64,000 nt of DNA, taken from contig CM041465.1 in the NCBI GenBank assembly GCA_023213395.1, positions 233,251,741 through 233,315,740 of the forward strand. Direction: 5' to 3'. The position numbers and the translations under genes are program-made. This document shows, one piece after another, positions 1 to 11,761 of this stretch. Source of the DNA: Cycas panzhihuaensis (Eukaryota > Cycadophyta). Position 1 is the stretch's first letter, and each line of letters opens with the position of its first letter. The notes below the pieces were generated by a model. That model saw nothing but the letters and a program-made list of their open reading frames with translations, had not been told where the DNA came from and ran no database searches.

Positions 1-948
1 GACATATTATTTGATATAATTGTTTACTACAAGGGAGAATTACATGATTAACCCCGTTTATAAGCTCTTATATTATTATATTATGTATTCATAGTCACAT
101 CGATTTATGTGCTATATTAAAATGTATAACAACACACAATGGTTGACCTTTGAGGGTTCTCATATGTGGTGAGTTATATTATAAGGATGTTAATCATCAT
201 TCTTATAATTTTAAGTTTAATTATTCTTCCCAATTCTTATTATACTTAAACTTATATATACTTCATTCTTTTGTGCTTCATTTCATTATTTTACACTCAC
301 ATCATTTGTTATTATTAGTCTAATGTTAAGTCCATTGTCATGCTTCCACCTTATTCCAATATAGCTTCAATAACTTATTCTTTGGTTAATTTGTAGCTAT
401 ACTTTAACATATTAATTTTTATTTCAAATTATTTAGCTTAGTTAATAGGTTTGAATGCTAGTTATTATTATAGTTTAGTCTTTGATTTTCTTCATAATAT
501 CTTTCTTCTTTTTCTAAGCATAAAGTTGATAAATTAAGTTCTTTAGTTGTGTTGATCTACTTAGGATATTAACCTATATACTTTTCTTCCTCTTTTATTT
601 CTTGTCTCTTTCTCATCCTCTAAAAGAACACTTAGTATTTTATGTAATTAAATTATGCTAACATACTCAAGTCATTAAGTTATTATCTCTTTATTTCTAG
701 TATTCTCCTACCTCTTTATGCTTTTGGGTTTATATAGAACTCATTGTTGGAACTTTAATATTACCAACCACTCTTAATAAAAGAGAATCATCTCTACTTA
801 AATAAAGGGTCTTCTTACCCCTTACTATTAAGCTTAGTTTTTGAACTAGCTTTTGGACATTTGTAGATTGGTCTATCATTCCAGTTAGGAATTTTTTGAA
901 TGGTTTAAATATTCAGAGCAATAAACTCCTACTTTAATGGTACCTATG
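1..948. other. AT-rich DNA without a recognised gene
   Basis: T-rich on the plus strand with many short homopolymer runs. I see no open frame of useful length and no LTR pair, tRNA or conserved protein motif in any frame. It is probably old, unrecognisable repeat or intergenic DNA. Confidence 0.6.
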
Positions 949-2610
<1,662 letters not shown>

Positions 2611-2628
2611 AGAGAGAGAGAGGGAGAG

Positions 2629-4241
2629 CTATAAACTAGTTACATTTTCTCTTTGATTCAACATTTTTCCAAATTCTATTATGAGTGAAAATATAATAGG
2701 CTCTAAAAACCATAGTTTTTCTAGTAAAACCATAAGCAAAATATCCCTAATTAATCACATTCTAGCATTGAAATTGGATCTTTTGGCTATTATGGCTTTG
2801 GCTTTCATCTTTTTTCTCTCTTCTTAGTGCTTATTTTTGTGATTTTATATAACTCTTTAACAAGTTTTTACCAATATTTATTAAAGCTTTTGGTGTGTTG
2901 AAGGATTAGTTGTTCACTTTTCTTCTCCCTAACTCATCTAGTAAGGAGATTCTTATTGTGTTCCATCATGATCACCTCTTTATCTTTTTCTTCTAATTTA
3001 TTGCTACCTTCCCCTTAATTTAGTCTACCAATAAATTAAATAGAAGAGGTAGGTTTTAAAGGGGCTCTTATTACTTTCTTGGTAAATTTTCCTTGGTCAA
3101 ATCTTGCCAACTTTCTTTGGATTTCTCATCAAAAGTCTTTCACTTAATCTCCAATTTATTTTGATCATTTTCTCATGACTTCATCTTGTATGTTTTCATT
3201 TATTTCTCTTCGTTATATAATGGTGCCCTTCCATCAATTCTTATTTCTCATTTTTCAAATCCTATTTATTTCTCTTTTCCATTAATCTTGTTGCATTCCT
3301 CTTGATATCTCATTTGTATTATCTATTTCATTCTTGTTGATTTATTTTCATTGATTTGGTGTTAGAAGCATCTTGTTTGATCTCTTTACATGAAGATTAC
3401 CCTCCTTTGCTTGTTGTTCCTCATCCATCCACTTTGGTTGCTACATCTTTGATTTCTCATTTTATTTGGGACATTTTAAGAACTTGTTTCTTGTTTGGGC
3501 ATTTGGAATCTATCTCCTCTTTCATTGCTATCCCTATTGGTATGTAACCTTTTTTACTCTTCAATCCCATTATTAATCTAGTATAACAAGTGGTGGATCT
3601 ACCCTTATAGAATAGATTTGAGGCACAATCACACATGTATATTTTGATTCATAAGTTTATTTATCTTTTACTTCATTATTTTCTTTCACGCTTATTTTCA
3701 TCGATAGATCTATTTTATGTTAAGTTCAAGTAATTTTATTTGATCAACATAAATTTCTTTCAATTAGGATATGCATACTTTCCTTTTCTTGATTTATTTT
3801 TTTCTCCATAACATCACAAATAGGTTTAACTAATACCTCTTTGTGTAATTATTTTTTGTTCCCTTATTTTCCAATTATGCTTAACTACTGTAGCAACTAG
3901 GCAAGAAGGAGAAAGCAAAGGAAAAAGAAACAAAAGATAAAAGACAAAACACAACAATATTACCTCTATCTACCTTTCTACTTTCTTATTTAATATTAAA
4001 AAGAACTTTCCTTTTGGTTATTTAAGGAAGCCAAGTTTAAGATCATTAAGAGTTAACAGAATTTTTTAGTAAGATAAAATATTTTCTTCTTTTGCATGTG
4101 CTTGTAGGCTTATTAACTTGCTTGTCTTTATTTTTTGTTTTCACTTAAGCATTTCTAGTCTTCTTGTTATTTCTAGTGTAGGTTGTATATTGTACTTACA
4201 TAATAGAAAATGCATATAGTTATATTTAGCTTGTGTTATAT
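2629..4241. other. AT-rich DNA without a recognised gene
   Basis: Low-complexity, T-rich sequence. One 63-codon frame at 3356-3547 has no recognisable motif and no supporting context. No LTR, PBS or retroelement protein remnant was recognised. Confidence 0.55.
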
Positions 4242-4276
<35 letters not shown>

Positions 4277-4328
4277 TACACATACATACACACACACATA
4301 CACACACACACACACACACACGTATATA
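4242..4328. repeat. Compound microsatellite (CT)n(CA)n
   Basis: A (CT)n run of about 18 bp passes directly into a (CA)n run of about 60 bp with a few ACAT interruptions. It lies about 115 bp left of element E1. Confidence 0.95.
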
Positions 4329-4444
4329 CATAAAGACTTGCCTTGTGTGAGACTAGTGAGCCCAAGACCTAATCGTTGATGGTATTAGTTATGTACTAGA
4401 TATCATGCTTTGTTATGTTTTTAGAAGGAGCGTGATGGACGGCT

Positions 4445-4592
4445 TATTAGAATATAATATTTTTATGGGTTACATATTTAAGGGTATTAATGCCATAGTT
4501 TGTGTTTAGTTATAACTTAAAGTTGTGAGCCTAGGTATGTGGGGTCTATTATGCTCATAACACATTCTAACATCTTAGTAAGTTGATCATCT
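4445..4592 (+). repeat. E1 5' LTR, left part
   Basis: Matches the first part of the 3' LTR at 11420. It starts TATTAG where the 3' LTR has TGTTGG, and is cut at 4592 by insertion of E2. The rest of this LTR resumes at 7610. Confidence 0.85.
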
Positions 4593-4812
4593 TGTTGAAA
4601 ATAGACTTGCAATAAGATATTCACAAACATCACGAAACACACCTCCACATGACTGAATGGTACCCTTAAGGTACCTCTATTATATTAAGAAAAATCATTA
4701 CAACAACCTTCAATATGATACACAATATTGTGTATTTATAATACAAGTCATGATGGAAGAGTAAGACCCACTTGCATGTGGGACAAATCAAATGTGCATT
4801 AATATTCCAATA
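4593..4812 (-). repeat. E2 3' LTR
   Basis: 220 bp. Read on the minus strand it starts TATTGG (mutated from TGTTGG) and ends CAACA. It pairs with 7390-7609. Confidence 0.93.
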
Positions 4813-4835
4813 CTCCCCCTTAATGCACATTTGAA

Positions 4836-5975
4836 TCATTTATACTTGTAACGCCTTGTCCTTGGAAGTGTCTCAAAAATGATGTCTTCAACTTGATCCT
4901 TGTCTTTAAACTTGTAGTGATGTCTTTGTTGTAGAATGATGTCTTCATCTTGATTTGTATCTTCAATTATGTACTGATATCTTTGTAGGATGATGTCCTC
5001 AATTTGATTTATGTCTTCAATCATGTAGTGATGATGTTGATGTAGTAGCTCTAACAAGTGCAAATCATGATTCTTCATTGTTCTTGGTCTAGTTTGATTT
5101 TGATGTAGATCCTGTAAATAACCATCTTCAATCACAACTTGCATGTCATCATTATCCTGTATAAACTCTTGATCACCATGTATAATAGTGATTTCTTTAA
5201 TCTTTGGAGCGGAATCTTGATCAACTAGCATACTCTTTGAAATTAAATCAATGCTCAAAGTAAGAACATCATTTAAACTTGAATCAATACTTAAAGTAGG
5301 AATATCATCAACATAAGGCTCATCCTTTATAGGACCATTAGATTCATATTCAATGGTGTCATCTATATAAACCTTTATCAACTTATCATTTTCAATGTCT
5401 TTATCAATTGTTGTAGTCTCATCAATGCATTCAACTATCGCTTCCTTACCTTCAATAGAAATTTCATCAGTACTCATACATTCTTCATCTTGACATGTTG
5501 TTTCATCAGTGTTATTAATGTTTTCTTCATTCATTATACTCGTACCATAACCATAACTGACCTTAATTGCCTTTTCAATTATTTGTTGTGTCTCTTCAGG
5601 AGTTTGTTCAAATACTTTCTTTAGAAAATCCTAAGCTTCTTTAGCATTACTTGTATGTAGAATCATAGGAATGAAAAAATAGAATTTGGAAGGAAGATCA
5701 ACATCATTGAATGTAGCACGAATCATAATGAATGCTTTCTTATCTTTCTTCTCAAGCATTTTCTTTTCTTCTTCATTATTAGGGATATCATATTCATTAG
5801 TAACAATCTTCCATAAACCTCTAACTATGAATAGACATCTCATTTTAATTGTCCAAAAGAAGTAGTCTTTACCATTGCACTTAGGTAATGGAAGAAACGA
5901 ATCCCTTAAGTAATATTCATTTGTTTCAGGAGCATATATAACTACATCATTATCATCCATGATTGTAAATGTCAT
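4836..5975 (-). pseudogene. E2 gag, copia type (DUF4219-like), one in-frame stop
   Basis: From the ATG at 5975 a single frame runs to 4836 (about 380 codons), broken only by a TAG at 5633-5631. That stop sits where copia gag proteins usually have Trp (EA-W-D), so it probably arose from TGG. The N-terminal part has the DUF4219/UBN2 signature (GKDYFFWTIKMRCLF, then LWKIV). The C-terminal part is strongly acidic, without a zinc knuckle, protease or pol motif, and ends in three imperfect repeats of about 16 residues around an EDIILQ core. It would form the particle shell of the element if translated. Its near-intact state contrasts with the heavily broken pol genes elsewhere in the window. No pol follows before the purine tract and LTR. 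Confidence 0.8.
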
Positions 5976-6784
5976 TTTTTAACACCACATCCTTTTTGCA
6001 ATCAACAAATTCACCCATCAATCTCAACAAACATTTTCGTGTCTCATGTCTCTTATATTACTGACTTCATCATCACATCATTGCCTTATGCATCTCACAT
6101 ATGCCAAATAGTCATATAAAATCCAAACACTCACTTCACCAAATCAATGCCTCATAAATCTCACAATAATCATACATGCCATATGTCGCTACCAAGATAT
6201 ATACTTCACTTGATTACCCAAAACATAACTCATGCCATTACACCACTCAACAATTTTGCTTCCCTGCAACTCAGGTATCTTCAACAAAAGAAACTTATCC
6301 TTCTTTGCCTATTCAATCAATTAGAATACATTATCAAACATGCTTGATCTCATCCTTAATACACCTAGCAATTACCCAATCTTGTCATGTAACCTTACAT
6401 GCAACGAGCACCTCATTGCCTCAAATCACTATCTTTCTTGCCCTTAAATTAGCTTTGTTATACCCATCAAGTCCCTTCATATAAATCATATTCCATGGAG
6501 TACTTAATTGTCATATTCCATCTAACTCATTCATACAAACACATGTATTATCGCTTCATTACCATACTATGCCATCATCACAATAGCTCTCTCATACAAA
6601 CACATGTAAGAGAGCACTCAAACCATCATTAAACAATCATCATCATGCATCTCAAATCACTAATAGAGTGCAAAATTTATTCATATCAACATGGATTAAT
6701 ATCATCTCACATTATAATAATAGTCTCCCATGCATAACATATGTAAGAGAGCCTCAAACAATCACTTCATTACCATTGCCTCAT
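5976..6784 (-). other. E2 interior between leader and gag
   Basis: C- and A-rich on the plus strand, with dispersed short repeats such as catgtaagagagc-type units near 6604 and 6740. The plus-strand frames at 6147-6484 lie antisense to the element and resemble no known protein. Confidence 0.5.
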
Positions 6785-7377
6785 TCATGTCACCATATCA
6801 TTATGAAACCCTTAAATTCCTAAAAACTTATTTTTAAAAAAAGGTATAGCTCAAAAATACATAAAATATAAATGGAAATGATGCCCTCTGAAATACAATT
6901 CCAACGGTTTAGACGAAATTAAATTCTGATATCCAGATCAAAAGTTACGCTTCTTTTAAGAATTTCATAATTAGGGTTTCTAAAGGCTGTAATAGTACCT
7001 TATGATAAACTAATAATAACTTTTTATTCTAAACTCTGATGAACCTCAAACTACTTCCTTTAGAAAGAAAATTAAAAAATGCATAGAATAAAAAAAAATT
7101 TGAGATCATTTAGATACCTGTAGCCAAAGGTATGGCTATTTGAAGTTGAGGTTGTAGATTTGTCCCAAAAATATGGTGATAGAAAAATAGCAGGCTAAAA
7201 TTAATTTTGCTATAATTTTCACATTTTCACCCCAAAATCTATAGTGCGACCACTTAAATTTTATAGAATGAGCTATTTCGTCTCAATTTCGCCATTACTT
7301 TTTAGAAATTTCAATGTTATGGCACCTCCCAAATCACTGCTCTAATACCGAACAAAAACACCTCTCTCAACTCGGGT
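6785..7377 (-). other. E2 5' leader, shared with the E8 array
   Basis: About 590 bp adjoining the primer site. It aligns almost end to end with the leaders of the E8 copies (48143-48709 and 49988-50554), including landmarks such as caattccaacgg, aaaaatgcatagaataaaaa and ggataccTgtag-type stretches. The LTRs and coding parts of E2 and E8 do not match each other. Confidence 0.8.
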
Positions 7378-7389
7378 GCTCTGATACCA
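7378..7389 (-). promoter_or_regulatory. E2 primer-binding site (initiator tRNA-Met type)
   Basis: gctctgatacca on the plus strand is TGGTATCAGAGC on the minus strand, directly next to the LTR at 7390. This is the usual plant copia site, complementary to the 3' end of initiator tRNA-Met, where reverse transcription starts. It fixes the element's orientation. Confidence 0.92.
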
Positions 7390-7609
7390 TGTTGGAAATA
7401 GACCTGCAATAAGATATTCACAAACATAATGAAATACACCTCCACAAGACCGAACGGTACCCTTAAGGTACCTCCATTGTATTAAGAAAAATCATTACAA
7501 CAACCTTCAATATGATACACAATATTATGTATTTATAATACAAGTCATGATGGAAGAGTAGGACCCACTTGCATATGGGATAAATCAAATGTGTATTAAT
7601 ATTCCAACA
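7390..7609 (-). repeat. E2 5' LTR
   Basis: 220 bp. Its ends, TGTTGGAA and TTCCAACA, form a perfect terminal inverted repeat. It pairs with 4593-4812. Confidence 0.95.
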
Positions 7610-7793
7610 AATGTGCTATATGTCACCTTACATGATCAACCCTTCATATTCCCAAAAGAATCTCTTATAACATTTTTATATTGTTATATATGTACTTACT
7701 TGATATATTAAAATAATTAATAACAATTAATATATTTTGGTATGTTATTTTGTTGACTTTAGTTCTTGTATATTGAGTATGCTCATATTTATG
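7610..7793 (+). repeat. E1 5' LTR, right part
   Basis: Continues the alignment with the E1 3' LTR (equivalent of about 11573-11756) directly after E2, with no gained or lost bases at the junction. Its 3' end is placed by the primer site at 7797. Confidence 0.8.
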
Positions 7794-7796
7794 TTT

Positions 7797-7808
7797 TGGT
7801 ATTAGAGC
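7797..7808 (+). promoter_or_regulatory. E1 primer-binding site
   Basis: tggtattagagc, one change from the usual TGGTATCAGAGC, three bases after the E1 5' LTR. It sets E1 on the plus strand. Confidence 0.85.
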
Positions 7809-8738
7809 AAGTTTTAAGAGGTAGCTATCCTCAAGATGGCACCACTCAACCTAGGTGTATGAGTGAGTGTTTATATAGAGTTTCAATTGAGAGTCTTGAA
7901 ATCCATGACCATGACTATGCCATTTACTGAATAATGATTGTAAGCTAATGTTGTAATGGCCATTGAGATAAATCCTCAAGTATTCACAGTTCTATAAAGG
8001 CTAAGTTACCAATTTTATGCTTAACTTTAATGGCTATTTTCTAAAAGTCAAGGTCAGGTCAAGCTATGGGTATGTTAGTCTTTATTTGCTCTTTGGTCTA
8101 GTCTTGGAATGCCTTGAACCTTATAATGGTAGTGGTGGGAATAAAGTCATGGAGGTTGTTAATGGTTGTGATGACAATTTTGGCCTTTGTGGGTTGCCAT
8201 TTAAGAAAGTAAAAAATAAGAAATCACTTCTTCCTTAGGGCATCTATTGAAAAGTTTACCCTTGAAAAGTGTGTATGCTCCAATGCAATAGGTTCCTATA
8301 GGTGACTCAGTAGCACCTTCCATGATTGCCCTTTGAATCCCATGGAGTATGGATTATTGTATGTGGTTAAAGTAAAACATTGATATAGGTAGCGTAACTA
8401 GGATAGATAGGGATATCTTATTGTTACTAAATATTATGCCAAATTAGAGGATAGTTGTTATAGACATTACATTCAAAAAGTTGAAGGTAAAGGGGCTTCT
8501 ATCTACTAGTTCACCACCCTCAATTATGGGAGACATCCAAAAAATGCTCCTATGCTTCACTATGTTCCAAGTATGGATGAAACTAGATTGGGAATAATTT
8601 TACATCACTAACTATTTAGAGCGCTCTATGTCCCTTATTCATCTGTTATCCTAGCTTGCTTACTCTTCACCAAATCTCCTTAATCTTGATTAATCTATTA
8701 CTTTATTTTAATGGTTTTAGAAAGATATTTGATAGAAA
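7809..8738 (+). other. E1 interior, unrecognised stretch upstream of the retrocopy
   Basis: About 930 bp with one 73-codon open frame (8017-8238) and, around 8260-8600, frames interrupted mostly by TAA/TAG that give protein-like composition. Examples are CVCSNAIGSYR near 8270 and TTLNYGRHPKNAPMLHYVP near 8513. I recognise no family. It could be an ordinary leader, decayed gag, or a second captured cellular fragment. A translated search with stops allowed would decide. Confidence 0.4.
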
Positions 8739-9975
8739 ATGATGTAAACTATGCCTGGTGTCATTCCTCCTCCACTTGTTGCCATGTCATTTATCAATTC
8801 CTAACAACAATAGTGGATGATAATGTAGTCACAGCCACAACCCCAATAAGATGCTACAATTTGGCCATCTCAAACACAACCACAACCCTAATCATAACCC
8901 CAAGCTATGGTGTAATAGTATCAATAATATAATCCTAGCAACAAGAATTCTCTGGGTTGGAGACTTATAGTATTATATGGAAGAAAACTATTTACACAAT
9001 TATTTTGCCCATACTAGAGTTGATATCTATAAAAATAATTTGGAATAAGTAGATTGGATAGCCAGAGGGTTATGGTTTTATAGAGTTTATAAGTCATGCA
9101 TCGACAAAGGGGGTTGTTTAAACCTATAATGGTACATAGATGCCTAACACTAGGAAACTCTTTAGGCTAATTAGGCATCATTTGGCATTGGAGAAAAATG
9201 TCCAAAAGTAGGACAAAATATCCTATATTTGTGGGAGATCTAGACTCTAATGTGATAGACTATATAGTATAAGAGACATTTTTAGAGTCAATACCTATTT
9301 GTTAAAGGAGAAAAAGTTGTAATACATTAAAATACAAGTCATTCTAAAGGGCATGGATTTGTGAGGTTTATCAATAAGAATGAGTGAGCACAAGTTATGG
9401 CAGAAATAAATGGAGTATTTTGTTCCACTAGGCATATATGTATTAGTGTAGCTATAATAAATAAGTCTTTAGGATTTCAATAATAATATGTTGGAAAAGA
9501 TGTGTATTAAGTACCACCATTTCAAGTTGTTTGGTCAGATAATAATCCAAATAATACAACTATATTTATTAGTGGATTAGATCCTAATGTAACCAAAGAT
9601 ATTATGAGACTAGATTTTGGCCAGTTTGGGGGACTTCTGCATGTCAAAATACATGTGGGTAAATAATGTGGTTTTGTGAAGTTCAGTAATAAAAGTTGTG
9701 TTGAGGAATCCATGCAAATGATGTATCATACAATTCTTAGTCAGCAAGCTATTCATCTCTCTTGGAGAAGAAGTCTTACAAATAAGTAGTCTTTAAGTTG
9801 GAGTCGACCACAGTAATGAGATCCAACTCAATGGAATGGATCTTATTATGGATATGGACAAGGATATGAAGCCTATAGTTATACACCTCAATAATAGGAT
9901 ATAAATATGTATGCTTATTGTGGCTACCCCATATATGGAAATTACTAGTAATAGTAGTTAGAAGGGGCCTCTTTG
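8739..9975 (+). pseudogene. RBP45/RBP47-like RNA-binding protein retrocopy, three RRMs
   Basis: The conceptual translation follows plant RBP45/47 (oligouridylate/poly(A)+ RNA-binding proteins) from end to end. The N-terminal Pro/Gln region is at about 8750-8940 (PGVIPPP, QPQPQ). RRM1 is at about 8950-9180 (LWVGDL, ENYLHNYFAHT, then ASFGIGEK after a break). RRM2 is at about 9205-9450 (GHGFVRF frame, AEINGVFCSTR). RRM3 is at about 9540-9775 (TIFISGLDPNVTKDIM, CGFVKF, QQAIHLSWRR). The Tyr/Gly C-terminus is at about 9800-9945 (WNGSYYGYGQGYEAY, GYPIYGNY). All three RRMs follow without introns, so the source was a spliced mRNA. The length of about 410 codons matches the family. Many in-frame stops fall on expected Gln codons, and there is at least one frameshift before RRM1, so it is not functional. 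No poly(A) tail was seen. It may have been captured by E1 (same orientation, no gag/pol present) or inserted into it by another route. Confidence 0.9.
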
Positions 9976-9988
9976 AAAATCAAGCCAC

Positions 9989-10577
9989 TATTGAGAAAAC
10001 TAGGTCCCAATAACTAGAAACTGCCACCAAGATCTAAACTATATTACAACTAGTTACAGGAATTAAAACTAAAATTTAACATACAAGTTCTTAAATAAGA
10101 GATAATATAATAAATAAATTAGAAAGCCAAAGAATCACATATACACTTGATATAACATGGTAAAATCCTAACAATGTGCTAGGAAAACATCCACATAAGA
10201 AAGGTATCGATCTTTATTGTTAAATAATGGATAAATATATATAATCTGTAGTAGAATGCTCATAGTAACAACGACTAGGCACCCAATTCCTCACAATACA
10301 TCTAATACATCAAACACCATCAACATAATTAAAAAACCACCCTAAATCAGGCTATATGAGATAGTCATATAAGGTACAAATCTCGACCATAGAATATAGG
10401 GTATTTTGAATGAACGACCCTCATTCTCTTTACAATTTAGTATGACTCACCCGCATCCCCTAGCCAAGGGGGGCTCCTACCCCCTTTGGATTCCCTCGAG
10501 GAAGTTTGAGGGGGAAACCGCGCTGCCAACCTATCAAAATTTTAGCCTCCAAAATATTGTTGTTACATTATTTAATA
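9989..10577 (-). mobile_element. S1: solo LTR of the E11 (TNT1-94-like) family
   Basis: Reverse-complement match to the E11 LTR (62508-63149) and to S2, including the gatacctttctt-type block (plus strand gaaaggtatcgatctttatt at about 10200) and the GC-rich island (10441-10525). A perfect 5-bp target duplication, gccac, flanks it at 9984-9988 and 10578-10582. There is no internal sequence, so it is the product of recombination between the two LTRs of a former full element. It is inserted just after the RBP45/47 retrocopy. Compared with S2 it lacks about 70 bp of the GC-rich island. The 60-codon frame at 10406-10588 is a chance frame through the island. Confidence 0.9.
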
Positions 10578-10582
10578 GCCAC

Positions 10583-11410
10583 AAATAGAATAACAACATC
10601 AATCAAATGTAACAAAGTTAGAAGGAAAAGAAGTAAATAAACCCTCTAACCTTGGTAAAAAGAAATAGAAAATGAAGGAAGAAAAAGTGATTGTTGATCA
10701 TTTCTAATAATAAAGATAACTCAGCTAAATCTTAACTATAGAGCAACACAACAATTGATAGTCTCCAGGGCCAAATTCATAGTCCTAAATTCATTAATTC
10801 CATAAATCAGATTATTAAACTAAGTATTATAGTTGTTATTGTCATTTTAGTAGCATGTTTAACAAGTTTTTAGGGATAAACCCATGAGTATCTTTATTAA
10901 GACCTTAAGAGCATATGTATTTCCTATACTACAATTATCTTAGATTATGCTAGGTTATATAAATATTGAGTTTGGAGGCATAAGTAATTTTCCCTCCTCA
11001 TTGCCATTTGTAATGGTGTTTTTTTTCTTCTTCATGTAGAAGATGGTATAAATACCACTTCCTTCATTAGATATTATGTTGACATTTATAACAAATTGGT
11101 GTTCTTCTTAAAAAGTTCACCTTTGCCTACATTCTCCTAGTATGTGCTAATTTGATAGTTCTAATTGGGTGATTTTGTGATAGTAGTACTCGGGATACTC
11201 ACAAAGTGTTTAACAAATTATCCAAGCAAACTGTAATAGTGAGGAGTGTAATGGTTTTTAGATATGCACATATTATAATTGATAGTTTTATGGTTGGTTC
11301 CTATACCCAATTTTCACTTTAATTAGTGGCTGAGATTCATCTTAGCTAGAAGAATGTCAAGAGAATAAAGGTTATATTTGGTATAATTTTTATTATAAAA
11401 AATAAATTTT
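10583..11410 (+). other. E1 3' interior, no recognised gene
   Basis: Continues E1 from S1 to the purine tract. It has no open frame of note and no recognisable pol motif. Part of it may be the 3' untranslated region of the captured RBP45/47 transcript, but I cannot show this. Confidence 0.5.
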
Positions 11411-11419
11411 ATGGGAGGA
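11411..11419 (+). promoter_or_regulatory. E1 polypurine tract
   Basis: atgggagga directly before the 3' LTR (TGTTGG at 11420), the expected plus-strand primer position. Confidence 0.75.
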
Positions 11420-11756
11420 TGTTGGAATATAATATTTAATTTATGGGTTATATATTTAAGAGTATTAGTATCATAGTTTTTGTTTAGTTATAACTTAAAG
11501 TTATGAGCCTAAGTATATAGGGCCTATTATACTCACAAAATATTATAATATCTTAGTAAGTTAATCATCCAAGGTGCCATGCATCACCTTGCATGATTAA
11601 CCCTTCATATTCCCAAAAGACTCTCTCATAATAGTTTTATATTGTTATATATATACACATGCAATACACTAAAATAATTAATATGCATTAATATATTTTA
11701 GTACGTTGTGTTTTATCGACTTTGGTTCTTGTATATTAAGTATGTTTATATTTATA
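11420..11756 (+). repeat. E1 3' LTR
   Basis: About 337 bp, uninterrupted partner of the split 5' LTR. It starts TGTTGGAATAT. The following tggct (11757-11761) pairs with cggct before the 5' LTR. Confidence 0.87.
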
Positions 11757-11761
11757 TGGCT

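Larger units (their letters stand above)
4593..7609 (-). mobile_element. E2: gag-only LTR retrotransposon nested in the E1 LTR
   Basis: Two 220-bp LTRs (4593-4812 and 7390-7609) bound this 3.0-kb element, with about 16 differences between them by eye, most of them transitions. The primer site, read on the minus strand, is TGGTATCAGAGC at 7389-7378, and the purine tract aagggggag abuts the 3' LTR near 4813-4821. So the element runs right to left. It encodes only a gag-like protein (5975 to 4836), with no pol. A leader of about 600 bp (7377 to 6785) is shared with the E8 array. No target duplication is visible: the split E1 LTR resumes at 7610 exactly where it stopped at 4592, judged against the uninterrupted 3' LTR of E1. 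Confidence 0.92.
4445..11756 (+). mobile_element. E1: non-autonomous LTR retrotransposon carrying an RBP45/47 retrocopy
   Basis: The 5' LTR (4445-4592 plus 7610-7793, split by E2) and the 3' LTR (11420-11756) align along their length. A minus-strand primer site (TGGTATTAGAGC, 7797-7808) follows the 5' LTR, and a purine tract (atgggagga, 11411-11419) precedes the 3' LTR. Flanking 5-mers cggct (4440-4444) and tggct (11757-11761) look like a target duplication with one change. The interior, about 3.6 kb, has no recognisable gag, protease, integrase or reverse transcriptase. Instead it holds a decayed cDNA-like copy of an RBP45/47 gene, in the same orientation, and a solo LTR (S1). It would have needed proteins supplied by another element to move. 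The exact 3' ends of the LTRs are uncertain by a few bases. Confidence 0.85.

Noticed and set aside
4836-5534. The acidic 232-codon minus-strand frame as an independent cellular gene
   Set aside because: It is in the same frame as the upstream gag frame (5631-5975), separated by a single TAG where Trp is expected, and lies between the LTRs of E2.
9522-9713. Minus-strand 63-codon frame
   Set aside because: It is the shadow of RRM3 of the RBP45/47 retrocopy.
9975-9988. A primer-site remnant left of S1, making it part of a full element
   Set aside because: The match is weak, and a perfect gccac duplication directly flanks the LTR on both sides, which fits a solo LTR.
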